A DNA stretch of 64,000 bases from Saccharomycopsis malanga (taxonomy: Eukaryota > Ascomycota > Saccharomycetes > Ascoideales > Saccharomycopsidaceae), in contig CP025326.1 of the NCBI GenBank assembly GCA_004014935.1, positions 868,001 through 932,000 on the forward strand, written 5' to 3'. Under the pieces are notes generated by a model. It was not told the origin of the DNA and did not search any database. It saw only the letters and a list, made by a program, of their open reading frames with translations. This document shows, piece by piece, positions 10,926 through 22,689 of the stretch (positions are counted from its first letter, which is position 1; every line of letters begins with the position of its first letter). The translations under genes and the position numbers were made by a program.

Positions 10926-13900
10926 ATGTCAGAAGAGGTTCGCAAGAAACGAAGAGTGGTGCCTGATGACAAGCGCAAGAGGGCGCTTTTCAGTTGCGAC
11001 CGGTGCAAACAGAGAAAGATCAAGTGCAAGCGAGTGACGCGGACAGGCAACGGAAAGTTGGGCATCCAATACGACAACACGACGAGCTGTTTGAACTGTA
11101 GTAAGGCCGGCACAGAGTGCGCGACCCAGATTCCGAGAAAGAAGCGTAGCTATGGAGGAACCTCGGACGGAGAGTTGCATGTCCAGATGCTCGAGAGTCT
11201 TGTCCGGGGCTTGCTACCAACCGTGGACCCTAAAGATATTGCACAGCTTGCAGCTGAGGGCGAGGCCAGGGGTATTCAGATGCCCAGAAGTGTCAAGAGC
11301 AATGAAATGTTGGAAAGTGATGAATCTAATGAATGTAATGAAATCAAGAGTAATGACATGTTGGAAAGTATTAAAATGAAGAATAATGAAATGTTGGAAA
11401 ATGATGATAAACTTATTAAGACTAAATATTATAATATGCCAAATAGAAATGATGCAGTTGATGACTTGTCAACCAAATATGTATCGAATCACAAGGCAAC
11501 AGAACCAATTGGCAAGCCGTTTCCAAAGTTGGCAAACTGCAACTTTTCAGGCCCTAGTCAACCATTCAAAAATATATTGAATGGAACCTCGATATTCAAA
11601 GATAATTCAACAAACAAAAAGGTTCCACGGATCAACGATTATGCCGGGGAACGAATTGTTTATGACACCGCAGGTAAGCCTCATTACATTGGTTATGCCA
11701 GCTCGTTTGCCTTGTTTAGTGGTCTTTGCAACTTGGTGATGAGAAACTCTATAAAGAGAACTGGCAAGTTCACTCTAGGAAGACGTGTGCAGACGTATGC
11801 CAGCGAGGAAAACCCCAACATGAGAAGCAACCGGCATTCCACGGAACAGGAGCAGGCCACAAGTCGTATAGGCGATGTTCCTGTGCTTGCTATGGCATCT
11901 GACCATCTTCCCTTGTGGACCAAGTTTCCAAGCACCGGTTTCATTGGTAGGGACGAGGCTGACTTCTACGTAGAGGTGTTTTTCAGCAAGATCCACCCGT
12001 ATTATTACATCTTCAGCGAGGACACGTTCAGAGAAAAGTACCAGCAGTTCTGGGACGAGTTTGCTGCTCTTTCTAGGCTCCATGCTGTGCTGCTAAGCAG
12101 CAAACCTGCCGAAAATCAGCACTACGCACACATCTTGGACATCAGAAAGGTTTCCAGCGCTTGGGTCTTTTGTATATATCTAGTTTTCATTCTTGCCGCC
12201 AGGTTCAAGCTGTATCCAGAGGGTCTCCTAGACGACATGCTTGTGGAAAAGCTTTTCACCTTGATCAAGTTCAGTCTTCCAATGCTCATTATGAAACCGT
12301 CCATACTCGGTATCCGCGTTTTCTATTTGCTTGCCGTGCACTTATGGTCGTCCAAGAACCGCAATTCGGCATGGATCTTCATAGGCATTGCCTGTCGCCA
12401 GGCCATATCACTAGGGCTCCACAGAGACTTTGCTGTTGCCAGTCCCAAGTTCGAGCGCCAAATATCCCTACGCAAACAGACTTGGTGGGCTGTGTATATT
12501 CTTGAGACCACCATGGGCGCCGCCTTTGGAAGACCGCTGATTGTGCACGAGCAGGACATCACCGTGGGCTATCCTACAAGTCTATACTACAAACCCGGCG
12601 AAGGTGACCATTTGGAGTATTTCAATGAACATATCAAGCTTTCGCGGCTTCTCAATGAAATCTTCGAGCTTCGGAGCATGATCTATGATGACAAGAGCGA
12701 ATTGCCGTTTAGTTTGAAAGTCATGGAGAAAACATTGAATCTTCGTAAAAGACTCGTACAATACCGCCATAGACTAGTATCTAAAAACATGTCGTTCAAC
12801 ATGGGAATCGAAACCCTCAAACATGAATTCCACAACAAAAAAATCAAATCCACATACGAAATCAAACGCTATCGCTTGGATCTCGCCCTAAACTACCACT
12901 GCCATATGACCATCCTTTGCTTGCCCTTTCTCTTGTACACCGTCAGCTTGTTGGTCGCTAAACCGGAATTCTTAGGCCACTTGGACGAACCAATCATGGA
13001 TATTCTAACTAGTGGCATAGAAAGCGCCGTGGAACTCAGCAAAATCCTACACATATACAACGAACTCGATGTTCTTGAGGGAAACTTGTTCTGGGACTTG
13101 TATTTTGGCTACACCGCCTCTATGGTTCTTGCCATTGTATTCATCATGTTGACATCTATAAACAATATGCAAAAAAACAATATCAACGTAGCAAGTGTTG
13201 ACCATCTATGGACCCAGCTCCGAATCAATGGCAGCCAGCCCATAGACTACAACCTCATAATGCAAAGTATTTACAGATTGAGAATGGCAATGAATTCCAA
13301 AAAGATCAGGATGGGAGAAAGTATGCAAAGAGTGGTGGAAGTCACCGAAATCTTGCTTCATGATTTAGGAATTGTCTCTATTTTAGAAAATATGGTTAAC
13401 AAGCAAGAGTCTCATAAACTGTTTGATGATTCAGTCGAAAAGTCTTTTAACAATCCAATAAACTCTTCCTCAAACACAATTTCCAATTCTCTGCTTGTTT
13501 CTTCAATTTACGAATCACCGGAAACTTGCTATGCCAAATTGACTAAGCAAACCAACACCACCATGCCTTCTGATATGAGCACCAACAATAGCAGTAGCAC
13601 CAGCAACATGCTTCGAGGCTCTGACATCAGTAGTAGCACCAGCACTTGCAGCCCAGACACTTTAAATCCTAATTTGGCTAATGAAGGAGCATCTGTAGAT
13701 ATCAACAATTACTTTTCAAACCTTCCTACAAACATTAATAACGGTCTTGACCCATCTTCCATTGGAAATTGGAATGTGAAAAATGAACAGCTTGATTTGA
13801 ACTCTGAGGTGGTGGACACCTTGCTTCAAACTACGGTGAGTTCCTTTCTTTTGCCTTACGGACTCATGAGACCTACAGGAACCGACGATTTGGGTGGTGA

Positions 13901-14129
13901 TTTTAGCGTAAATAACGTTAATACTAATCCAATTCATTGTACTACGGTATCGCAGCAGCCTGTCTCTGAACTTACAGCAGTTAATGACAGCCAAAATGGT
14001 GGGTTTTTTGGTTTGAACACTACAGGAACATCTAATATAGGCGCAGGATTCAGTGAAGACTTGGGATTTCCTTTTGACTTGGACGAAACTCAATTACGTT
14101 CATTTCTTGATGAATGGAGTGAACAATGA
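10926..14129 (+). CDS. Zn2Cys6 fungal transcription factor
   Basis: 1067 residues. The binuclear zinc cluster is Cys24, Cys27, Cys34, Cys55, Cys58 and Cys65, that is CX2CX6CX20CX2CX6C. The 20-residue central loop is longer than the 5-9 usual in Gal4-type factors. Basic residues flank it on both sides (KKRR, KRKR, PRKKR). A short predicted helix (MLESLVRGLLP) follows. The fungal transcription-factor middle homology region covers about residues 340-700, with the typical FYVEVFFSKIHPYYYIF and ACRQAISLGLHRD segments. The C-terminal 250 residues are rich in Ser, Thr and Asn and end in an acidic, aromatic FPFDLDETQLRSFLDEW segment that could activate transcription. I cannot assign an ortholog or target pathway. 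Confidence 0.88.
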   Translation: MSEEVRKKRRVVPDDKRKRALFSCDRCKQRKIKCKRVTRTGNGKLGIQYDNTTSCLNCSKAGTECATQIPRKKRSYGGTSDGELHVQMLESLVRGLLPTVDPKDIAQLAAEGEARGIQMPRSVKSNEMLESDESNECNEIKSNDMLESIKMKNNEMLENDDKLIKTKYYNMPNRNDAVDDLSTKYVSNHKATEPIGKPFPKLANCNFSGPSQPFKNILNGTSIFKDNSTNKKVPRINDYAGERIVYDTAGKPHYIGYASSFALFSGLCNLVMRNSIKRTGKFTLGRRVQTYASEENPNMRSNRHSTEQEQATSRIGDVPVLAMASDHLPLWTKFPSTGFIGRDEADFYVEVFFSKIHPYYYIFSEDTFREKYQQFWDEFAALSRLHAVLLSSKPAENQHYAHILDIRKVSSAWVFCIYLVFILAARFKLYPEGLLDDMLVEKLFTLIKFSLPMLIMKPSILGIRVFYLLAVHLWSSKNRNSAWIFIGIACRQAISLGLHRDFAVASPKFERQISLRKQTWWAVYILETTMGAAFGRPLIVHEQDITVGYPTSLYYKPGEGDHLEYFNEHIKLSRLLNEIFELRSMIYDDKSELPFSLKVMEKTLNLRKRLVQYRHRLVSKNMSFNMGIETLKHEFHNKKIKSTYEIKRYRLDLALNYHCHMTILCLPFLLYTVSLLVAKPEFLGHLDEPIMDILTSGIESAVELSKILHIYNELDVLEGNLFWDLYFGYTASMVLAIVFIMLTSINNMQKNNINVASVDHLWTQLRINGSQPIDYNLIMQSIYRLRMAMNSKKIRMGESMQRVVEVTEILLHDLGIVSILENMVNKQESHKLFDDSVEKSFNNPINSSSNTISNSLLVSSIYESPETCYAKLTKQTNTTMPSDMSTNNSSSTSNMLRGSDISSSTSTCSPDTLNPNLANEGASVDINNYFSNLPTNINNGLDPSSIGNWNVKNEQLDLNSEVVDTLLQTTVSSFLLPYGLMRPTGTDDLGGDFSVNNVNTNPIHCTTVSQQPVSELTAVNDSQNGGFFGLNTTGTSNIGAGFSEDLGFPFDLDETQLRSFLDEWSEQ

Positions 14130-15680
14130 ATGATTTGTTGCTTTTTATTGTTTTTGGCTGTATTCCTTCGTTTGTTAGTACTTGTGTTCATGATAGTACT
14201 CATATCTTTTGATGAAAATTGTGTAAATAAGAACATGAATGACTTGTTTCTCAATTTTGAAAACGTACAAGACTTTTTATCTTTTATACATATTAGTAAC
14301 AATGTTTATGCAATAATAACCCATATAATCATCTCCGTAAAACATGACTATAATTGCCTTTCTTTGATAACTAAATATTTGTGTTGACACTAAAATAGCC
14401 TGATACAAAACAGGTGTGATTACAAAATCCACATTTATATTATACATTTCGTTTTAGTTAAACAAATACAAACTGAATGTTATAACATGTGTTTCACTGG
14501 ATGGGTGCTGCCAAATCCGTTTGAAATGCACAAAATACGCCCAATACTCTGCGAATCTCTTATTTTTTCACCAAACCAGTAGGGCAGGGACAACAGGAAC
14601 TTTGAAATCAGTTAATATAAGAGTAGTCAGTAGTTTACAACGAGCCAATGATATAAATCTGAAAGTGTGGCCAAACAACGATTTTTCAGATTTTTTTTTT
14701 TTTTTTTTTTTTTTGGTTTTTGAAATATAACAAAATCTATGGATTGTCTTACGGGTATACTATCATATTAAGAAGAATTCTCCGACCAAAAATGATGCTT
14801 ATAAAGCTGTAAAATAACTGGAATTGAGTTTAAAACAGAGGCTCCAGCCCCAGCAAAAAGAGAACCGAGACGTATTTAACAGGAATTTACCCCGACATCT
14901 AATTTTTTGGCGGACAATATAAAGCCCATGAAATAGAGCGATATAATAGGGAGGATTTAGGACCATTTTACAGGCATTAGAAGGAGTTTGGAGCTGGTAA
15001 AGCATGTTTTAGAGAGCTTGTAGTGTATATTAATGTATTATTGCTTTTTTAGGGGAATTAGTGCGTAGCATCTTGATGTATTTTGAGGAATCAGTGAATA
15101 GTACGGAATTATTCCAAGACGCCTGATCAGATTTTCTCCTTTTTGACCTTTACAGGATGCCCCAAGGGTGAATTATGTAAATCAAGTAGGTAGAAGTATC
15201 CTATGCATGGTGTTTGGTCGTCATTGTCAAGATAATGGGCCAGCGTGGAAAGTTACTGCTGGTGTTGTTATGGCCATTTCTATTTGATATCCTTGTCAAA
15301 CAATTTAACGGTAATTTTACTGTGTGCTTACCAGATTTGGTATATAGATAGTGTTTTAAAGATATCGTTTTATTCAAATTGGCTGATATAATAAGGTGCT
15401 TACTGGATGGGTGCTGACCAATATCGATCCATTTCAGCTTAACAGATTGTATTGTCATGTTTGAGCATTCTCAACAAGCAACAAATACTAGTCTTTATCT
15501 TACTTTTACACTAAACGATACACACTATTAAACACATACTGTAGACACATTCTGGCAAAAAATACTAGTCTAATCGCATGGTGAAGCAACACTATGGCAA
15601 CTCTACAATCCGTACTGCTAATAGATCATGAATATTCATTATCAACAATTCAATTACAAATCGTAACACAAATCATCAAT
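14130..15680. other. Gene-free stretch (1.5 kb)
   Basis: The 3' flank of the regulator, then AT-rich DNA with a poly-T run at about 14691-14714. The sequence CTGGATGGGTGCTG occurs at about 14498 and again at about 15405 in the same direction, about 900 bases apart. This could be a leftover of an old insertion, but no ORF or element was identified. Confidence 0.4.
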
Positions 15681-16166
15681 CTAATTTCTCCAAATGAAAC
15701 GTTTTCCGTAAAGAGTAGCATTAGTCAATGCGGCAACAGACAACAAAACGGGCCATGGTTTGGCATATTTCAAAGCACCCAAGGAATTTTTACCATTCAC
15801 CAACAAATACAATGTTGACCAAGCCATTGTGAAACCAGCACCATTAATTTTGTCACCATCATAGGTCATGTAACCACCCAAAGCGGTGGCAGCACCAAAC
15901 ACACCTATTGAGGCCAAACTAGGTCCTACGCGCAATTGCTTCGCTATAGTGGTCTGCTGAGGCCCTACAGCACGGGATAGAAGCTTTGAAGGAGAGAAAC
16001 CAGGCCGTGGACTTACATAGGACTTGGATACAACTGGTGTCACTGCTAATAACGATGAAAACGCCCAGGCCGGATATGGTGTCAAAGTATAGGCGTACGC
16101 CTCATCATAAAGAGACTTGGTTTCTTCCTTAATACTCTGCTCAGCGTTTTCTAAAGATTTCGACAT
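15681..16166 (-). CDS. AIM19: Aim19-like mitochondrial membrane protein
   Basis: 161 residues from the ATG at 16166 (MSKSLENAEQ). The frame is open for 29 more codons upstream, but that extension is not Aim19-like. Recognisable family segments are YTLTPYPAWAFSSLLAVTPV near residue 30, IGVFGAATALGGYMTYDGDKINGAGFTMAWSTLYL in the middle and KYAKPWPVLLSVAALTNATLYGKRF at the end. Several hydrophobic helices suggest an integral mitochondrial membrane protein. S. cerevisiae Aim19 (YIL087C) is of similar size. Its loss affects mitochondrial inheritance, and its molecular function is not known to me. Confidence 0.85.
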   Translation of the reverse strand: MSKSLENAEQSIKEETKSLYDEAYAYTLTPYPAWAFSSLLAVTPVVSKSYVSPRPGFSPSKLLSRAVGPQQTTIAKQLRVGPSLASIGVFGAATALGGYMTYDGDKINGAGFTMAWSTLYLLVNGKNSLGALKYAKPWPVLLSVAALTNATLYGKRFIWRN

Positions 16167-16410
16167 TATAATACTCCTTTCAGGAATTGTAGAACAATTG
16201 CAGTCAGTCCAGTTGTTCAGCATCCACTCTGAAATAGCAATGCTCATCGGCACATGTCACGTGCATCTACATAAACTGGCATAAACGGAAAATTTGTATA
16301 AACTAATGTACACTATAAACTCGGGAGAGTATTAAACATGAAAAAATAACCAGAAAATATTCGTAACCGAAGCATTAAGAAGCAGGAGATCAAAAAAGAG
16401 AAAGCAGAGC

Positions 16411-17538
<1,128 letters not shown>

Positions 17539-17662
17539 GCATGTTGTAACGTTTTATGAAATAGTTTTTTCTGGGTGTTTCGGTTTCGTTTTTATTTCTT
17601 TAATGTATATTTAGTGTTTATTGGTGTCGTAAGTGACTTTTCAATCATGAATTGGTGATGCT

Positions 17663-17773
<111 letters not shown>

Positions 17774-17774
17774 T

Positions 17775-19110
17775 TGATAATGTCCTTACTCAAGCCATTG
17801 ACATTTTCTATTGTTACAAGTCTATACAGTTGTTTAAAACCTTCAATTACCTCTTTTAGGTGTCCACTGCTCTAAGCACTATTAAACACTCTATTTCCTC
17901 CTTTATTTTTGTCTCCTTGTAGTGAACTATTGCTTTACCTCTTCTCCGTTCAATAAAAATACATTGTAATATTACAAACTATAAGCCAGTTATATAAATA
18001 AACATATTCCTAAAATTGCAGTTTATTGCCTCCATCTTCTCAGGCTTTCGACAATACAACTCATTCAATACAGTTGACATACTGTTGTATTAAAAACTAA
18101 AGCTTGCCTTATATCAAAAAAAATTGCCAAACTATATCACCAACTTACAATCAATATACAAATATATACCATAAGAATGTAATAACGCAAATCAGAAACT
18201 AAAACAGTGAAAAAACAAAAAAAGTAAAGTCAAAGTAACATAAAACTATTTGCAACTTTAAGTTTAATAGGATTAAAAGCTTTTATAAAACGGCCTCCCC
18301 AGAACAGAGGTATAACTCTTATGAATAAGAACACCACGCTTTAACGAGCCCCATAAAATATTCAAGTTGTAGCGCAGGTTGAAATATGCTAGTTTGACAA
18401 TATATAATGATTGTTATTGAATTTAGGTTCCTCTGAGAACCTCTAATAAACCATACCTTTTTAAGCTGTTGAGGTAGATGTTTCCTTGGTATTAACACTG
18501 ATTCAAACACTGAGAAAAACAGAAACAAAACTAAAATTAGTCAAACACTATGCAATGATGTTAATAAATAAAAAGAGTCTCCCTGAGAGGTGAAAAACGC
18601 AATTTTTAGCAAATTATATGTTACTTTCGACAAAATTACACTTTCTCACTATTAAAAAAATTTTTAGTAGGCAAATATCAAAGCGGGGTACATGATATAA
18701 AACTTCAGGATTTGGAGAGTATAGGAATATGGCTTTTGTATGGTTTTGTCTTCTGTAAAGACTCTACAATATGACTTGAAAGAACCAACTTTTTGTCAAA
18801 AATTGGCAACTTCTGTTTTATCAAAAATGTCTGCGAAACTTTGATAGTTTTTATTACAAATAGCTGTATAATATAAGACAAAAATTCAACAATTTGGGCC
18901 ATATTTTTTATAATCAAAATATTCTGGATAGCACTGATTTAATTCAACAAAACGTTTGATAATTACTTTAAAACGTCAACAGCGCGAATCGAGTCCCAAA
19001 ACCCAAAGTGAGGAACGCCACACCTATTTTCTGCACTATTCTGCACTATTTTGCGTGGCGCATGGCACAACCAACTTGGCCACTTGTCATTGGTAAGGCA
19101 TTGCATATAA
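17775..19110 (-). repeat. Family B long noncoding repeat, copy 4
   Basis: The fullest composite copy. Minus-strand order: tRNA-like segment (about 19080-18965), AAACGTTTTGTTG, GTAGAGTCTTTACAG, TATGGTTTATTAGAGG, GTTAAAGCGTGGTGTTC, the CCTCTGTTCTGGGGAGGCCG block, the CACTGTTTTAGTTTCTG block, the TATAACTGGCTTATAGTTTG block and a distal GTTTAATAGTGCTTAGAGCAG block, ending at the TAA tract. Confidence 0.7.
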
Positions 19111-19111
19111 G

Positions 19112-19260
19112 CATATTTTTGAATATCTTACAATTCAAGCCCAATAAATATTATTTTCGTATATAGGCGCTATGTCTAAAGGGACTTGGTAAAACTCAGG
19201 GGGGGAAATCCCAATCATGTCTGGTTATTATAAGCTGCCGTCAGATGGCGACTTCATGAA
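19112..19260 (-). repeat. Family A repeat, copy 5 (fused to family B)
   Basis: Minus-strand GATTTCCCCC, TTTTACCAAGTCCCTTTAGACATAG and CGCCTATATACGAAAATAATA, then GGGCTTGAATTGTAAGATATT reading into the family B head. The junction is nearly the same as at 10437. Confidence 0.7.
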
Positions 19261-20234
19261 AAACGTTGATTTTCAAAAAAAAAAAAAAAATATATATATA
19301 TATAATAATAATATCATATATAATTTTGTAGAAAGAAATAAACTAATTTGTAGCTTCTGAAACCAGCTGTCTTTGTAATTCGCGAGTGAATTGGCCTGAA
19401 AACCGTCTTTTAACATCTGAGACCAAGAATCCCCACTAAAATTTACCCTTTGAGCACATGTTCATTTTTATTGAATGTCTAGCATGTACTGAGGGGCACT
19501 TTCTAGTAGCATTACTGGTTTTAATAGAATAACATATTTTATAAACTCTTGGTTTCTATTCTGTTTGGAAACGATATTTGAGGGTCAATTTTAGTGTTTC
19601 CCAATTCTTCAAATCGCATATATGAGCTCTTTAATAAAACAGTTTTAGATAAACTGTAAACTGATTTGGATTAAAGGTGGTATTTTTCTCTTGGTTATTG
19701 TTAATTCAACTTTCGAAACTATAAATTGAGGTTAACAAAGAAAAAACTTATGAATCTATGTAAAGGATTTAGCTATGTAAGCCAATAACAGTTAAGGAAC
19801 AGGTATTCAATTACAGCAATATTTGCTTTATATTTTAATGTTTCGTAACTATAAACAAATAACTTTGAGAAAGGAAACTATAAAAGGTAAAATAACTATA
19901 CATTCAATTAATATCAGTAGAGCTATATCAATTATCACTGAGAAACTATAAAAAGACTAAACAAAACCCCGACCAAATTATCTCGCACATTATAGCAGGC
20001 TTAAAACAGAAACTATAGCAATTCAGTGATAACAAGAAACAGATGTATTCAACATTTAAGTGAAATACAGTCAATACAGTTAAAAGTTCCTTAATGATAA
20101 GTGGAATATGAGCCGGGTAACCGCACTATTGTATGAGGGTATATCAATACTAAGCATTGTACATCAATTTATGATATTAAAATGGGCATAGTGGCAAATG
20201 AAGCAGAGAGAGCAGCAAGAGCAGCAGCAGGAAG

Positions 20235-21272
20235 ATGTCTGCAGACTATTGGAACTCCACCCAGCGGCTTTATTGGCAATTTAACCGCGAAACTCTTGGT
20301 GAAAAGAGGAAAAACTTGGAAATGTTGGAGAATGATTTGATCGCAAGCGGGGCACTTCCGATCCATTTGAAGGATATTGAATACAACTATTATATGCGAA
20401 TTTATCTTCATAATCTTGTCCACAAGCTTGGAAGGCGACTAGGCTTACGTAGTGTCCCTATTGCTACCGCAGAGGTGTACATGCTTCGATTTCTTCTCAA
20501 TGTGTCGTTGAAAGAAATTAATATATATTTACTAGTGTCAACCTGTATATATCTTGCGTCCAAGGTTGAAGAATGTCCTCAGCATATCCGGACCATCAGT
20601 AATGAGGCGCGTAACTTGTGGCCAGAGTACATTCCTCATGACTTGACCAAAATAGCGGAGTTTGAGTTTTACTTGATTGAGGAAATGGACAATTATATGA
20701 TCATTCATAATCCTTACCGTGCACTTTCTCAGATCAAAGGCATCCTAGCAATGACCAACTTTGGCATGTTGGACAAGAGTGCTCTGCAGCAGTTGGATAG
20801 TAGTGCCAGTATGTATGCTGATTATAATAGCTTTGAAAATGAAGCAACAAGACAACAACGGCAGGTTGATGGCGTAAACTGTTTGATTCTTTCGCAGGAC
20901 GAGTTGCAATTATGTTGGTCCATCATTAACGATTCCTATGTGACCGATCTTTCCTTGTTATTTCCTCCTCATATTATAGCTATTACTGCGATTTACATTA
21001 CCGTCATTCTCAAGAGTAGTAATGCAGCCAACGACACTGCTTCGTCGTTTCTTCTCAGGCGCGCTGGCGCAGAAATGTCAAAGAACCAAACGTCTCGCTC
21101 AGAAACTGAAGCTAGAATCAACATCCTCACCGGTTTCATGGGCGTCTCCAACATTGATTTGAACGAGGTCATTGAAGCCGTGCAAGAAATCATTACTTTG
21201 TACGAAATATGGGATCTGTATGACGAAAGTCATATAAGGAAAAAGGTCCAAAAATTGTTTATCAATAGATAG
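20235..21272 (+). CDS. SSN8: Cyclin C, Mediator kinase module subunit (Ssn8/Srb11)
   Basis: 345 residues (323 in S. cerevisiae). The N-terminus MSADYWNSTQRLYWQF is the cyclin C signature (ANYWxSSQxxxW). The first cyclin box spans about residues 50-150, with VPIATAEVYMLRFLLNVSLKEIN and the diagnostic CIYLASKVEECPQHIR. A second, weaker fold covers about 215-330. Cyclin C pairs with Cdk8 (Ssn3/Srb10) in the Mediator kinase module, which regulates RNA polymerase II transcription. A Ser/Gln-rich insert near 190-215 separates the two folds. Confidence 0.93.
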   Translation: MSADYWNSTQRLYWQFNRETLGEKRKNLEMLENDLIASGALPIHLKDIEYNYYMRIYLHNLVHKLGRRLGLRSVPIATAEVYMLRFLLNVSLKEINIYLLVSTCIYLASKVEECPQHIRTISNEARNLWPEYIPHDLTKIAEFEFYLIEEMDNYMIIHNPYRALSQIKGILAMTNFGMLDKSALQQLDSSASMYADYNSFENEATRQQRQVDGVNCLILSQDELQLCWSIINDSYVTDLSLLFPPHIIAITAIYITVILKSSNAANDTASSFLLRRAGAEMSKNQTSRSETEARINILTGFMGVSNIDLNEVIEAVQEIITLYEIWDLYDESHIRKKVQKLFINR

Positions 21273-21435
21273 ATTTTGCATTACATTTTCCTTTTTGTTT
21301 TCTATTTCTCTTTTTTCTTTTGGTTATGTCATTATATGTTTGTTTCGCGGGTTATTTAGCAGTAGTTTTCATATTAGTAGATACACGCCAAAGTTGATTA
21401 TTTGGCAGGCTATAAGAGTATGATTATTTAAAAAC

Positions 21436-21561
21436 CTAAATCTAATCTAACGCTAGTTTTCAAGTATAAAGAGAAAACTAAATCTAATCTAACGCTGGTT
21501 TTCAAGTATAAAGAGAAAACTAAATCTAATCTAATGCTAGTTTTCAAGTATAGAGAAAAAA
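21436..21561 (+). repeat. Three tandem copies of a 42-bp unit
   Basis: Units start at 21436, 21478 and 21520 (CTAAATCTAATCTAACGCTA...). They differ at a handful of positions. The array lies 160 bases after the SSN8 stop codon. Confidence 0.9.
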
Positions 21562-21689
21562 CTTTTAAATAAGTCTACAAGATTTTAATTTTATTATTAT
21601 TATTATTATTATTATTTAGAAATCTTGGTAAATTTCCTCGATATTTTTCATTCTTTCTTTTATGGTTCATTCACAGGCTTTTTTGTCTA

Positions 21690-22200
21690 TATTATGGGCA
21701 CGCTGATAGTCATCATGGCTTTACTTTAGACTTCTTTTATTTTTCACGTTTTTACCATTGTCTAGATAATACAAAACCATTTAATATTACAAGGCTTCAT
21801 GTTGGATAGTATAGTAACATTTAAGGCTTCATATTAAACATTATACTAAGATTGTAGGCTTCTGCATCAAGGGTGGAAATCTTCTATATGCATCTTGTCC
21901 TACGGTTTGATCAAATAAATAAATTACATCCTACTATATAATGTTCACTCTGCTTAAAATTGCTTTCCTTGTTTTATTTTACCAACTCTTAGCCACCTGT
22001 TTCAATATACTCACAAGTCTACACTATTGACTATAACCTTCATTTACCTTTTTAAAATTCTCACCGTTTTAAGCATCATTTAAGACTCTATTTTATCCTT
22101 TATTTTAAGCTTCTTTTATCCTATACTTTAAACTTCTTCTACCCTGTATATAGCAGTTTTTCAGTCTAATAAAAAACCATCTTAATATTACAGCGTGTAA
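21690..22200 (-). repeat. Family B distal fragment
   Basis: Shares the TTATTTTAGACTTCTTTTATCC, TACAAAACCATCTTAATATTACA and ACTATTGACTATAACCTTCA blocks with the distal ends of the copies at 17.8 and 61.8 kb. Boundaries are vague. Confidence 0.5.
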
Positions 22201-22351
22201 AAAGTAAGATATATATAATATACAATTCAATTATCTCCTCACGCACTATCAGATATCTTCTAAAATAATACCTCAAAATACAAAACAGGACAATTTTGAG
22301 CATTCTAACTATATATAGTATATATGGTATATATAGTACTTATAGTATACA

Positions 22352-22535
22352 TAGTATACTGAGCCATCCGTCCCAGCGACTAATGCTCTCAGAGAAGTAA
22401 AAAAAAAACCTCAACAGGCTCAAAGGTAAGAAAATTACGACCAGCAGGCAATGGTTGGGTTTTACTAAGTCCATTTAGACATAGTGCGTATATATGAAAC
22501 TGATATTTACAGAGATCAAAATATAAGACATTAAT
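22352..22535 (+). repeat. Family A repeat, copy 6 (rearranged head)
   Basis: Contains GCTCTCAGAGAAG, ACCTCAACAGGCTCAAAGGT, GGGTTTTACTAAGTCCATTTAGACATAG and GCGTATATATGAAACTGATAT, then ATT-like sequence. The first 20 bases (GAGCCATCCGTCCCAGCG) match the complement of the usual head, so this copy looks inverted at its 5' end. Confidence 0.65.
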
Positions 22536-22689
22536 ATTACTACTATTGGTATACAATATACGGTATGAATCTTACACACGTCCGGGTAACCTAGTTTTTC
22601 ACTGTGAAAATATCACTTAAAAATTTTTTTTATAACCATTTTTTTTCTCTTTCCTCTTCTTCTTCTTTTTCTTCTTCACGTTCGTGGGC

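Larger units (their letters stand above)
21273..22689. other. Gene-free stretch between SSN8 and the MRP RNA gene
   Basis: Holds three tandem 42-base units (21436-21561), an ATT tract (about 21588-21617), a degraded distal fragment of family B (about 21690-22200, minus orientation), AT dinucleotide-like DNA around 22310-22355 and a family A copy (22352-22535). The last 150 bases are the upstream region of the MRP RNA gene, with a TATAA at 22631 and a long CT-rich run. Confidence 0.55.

Noticed and set aside
14490-15480. Possible LTR element flanked by CTGGATGGGTGCTG repeats and a CTCAACA end
   Set aside because: Only short matches, no coding sequence, primer binding site or duplications.
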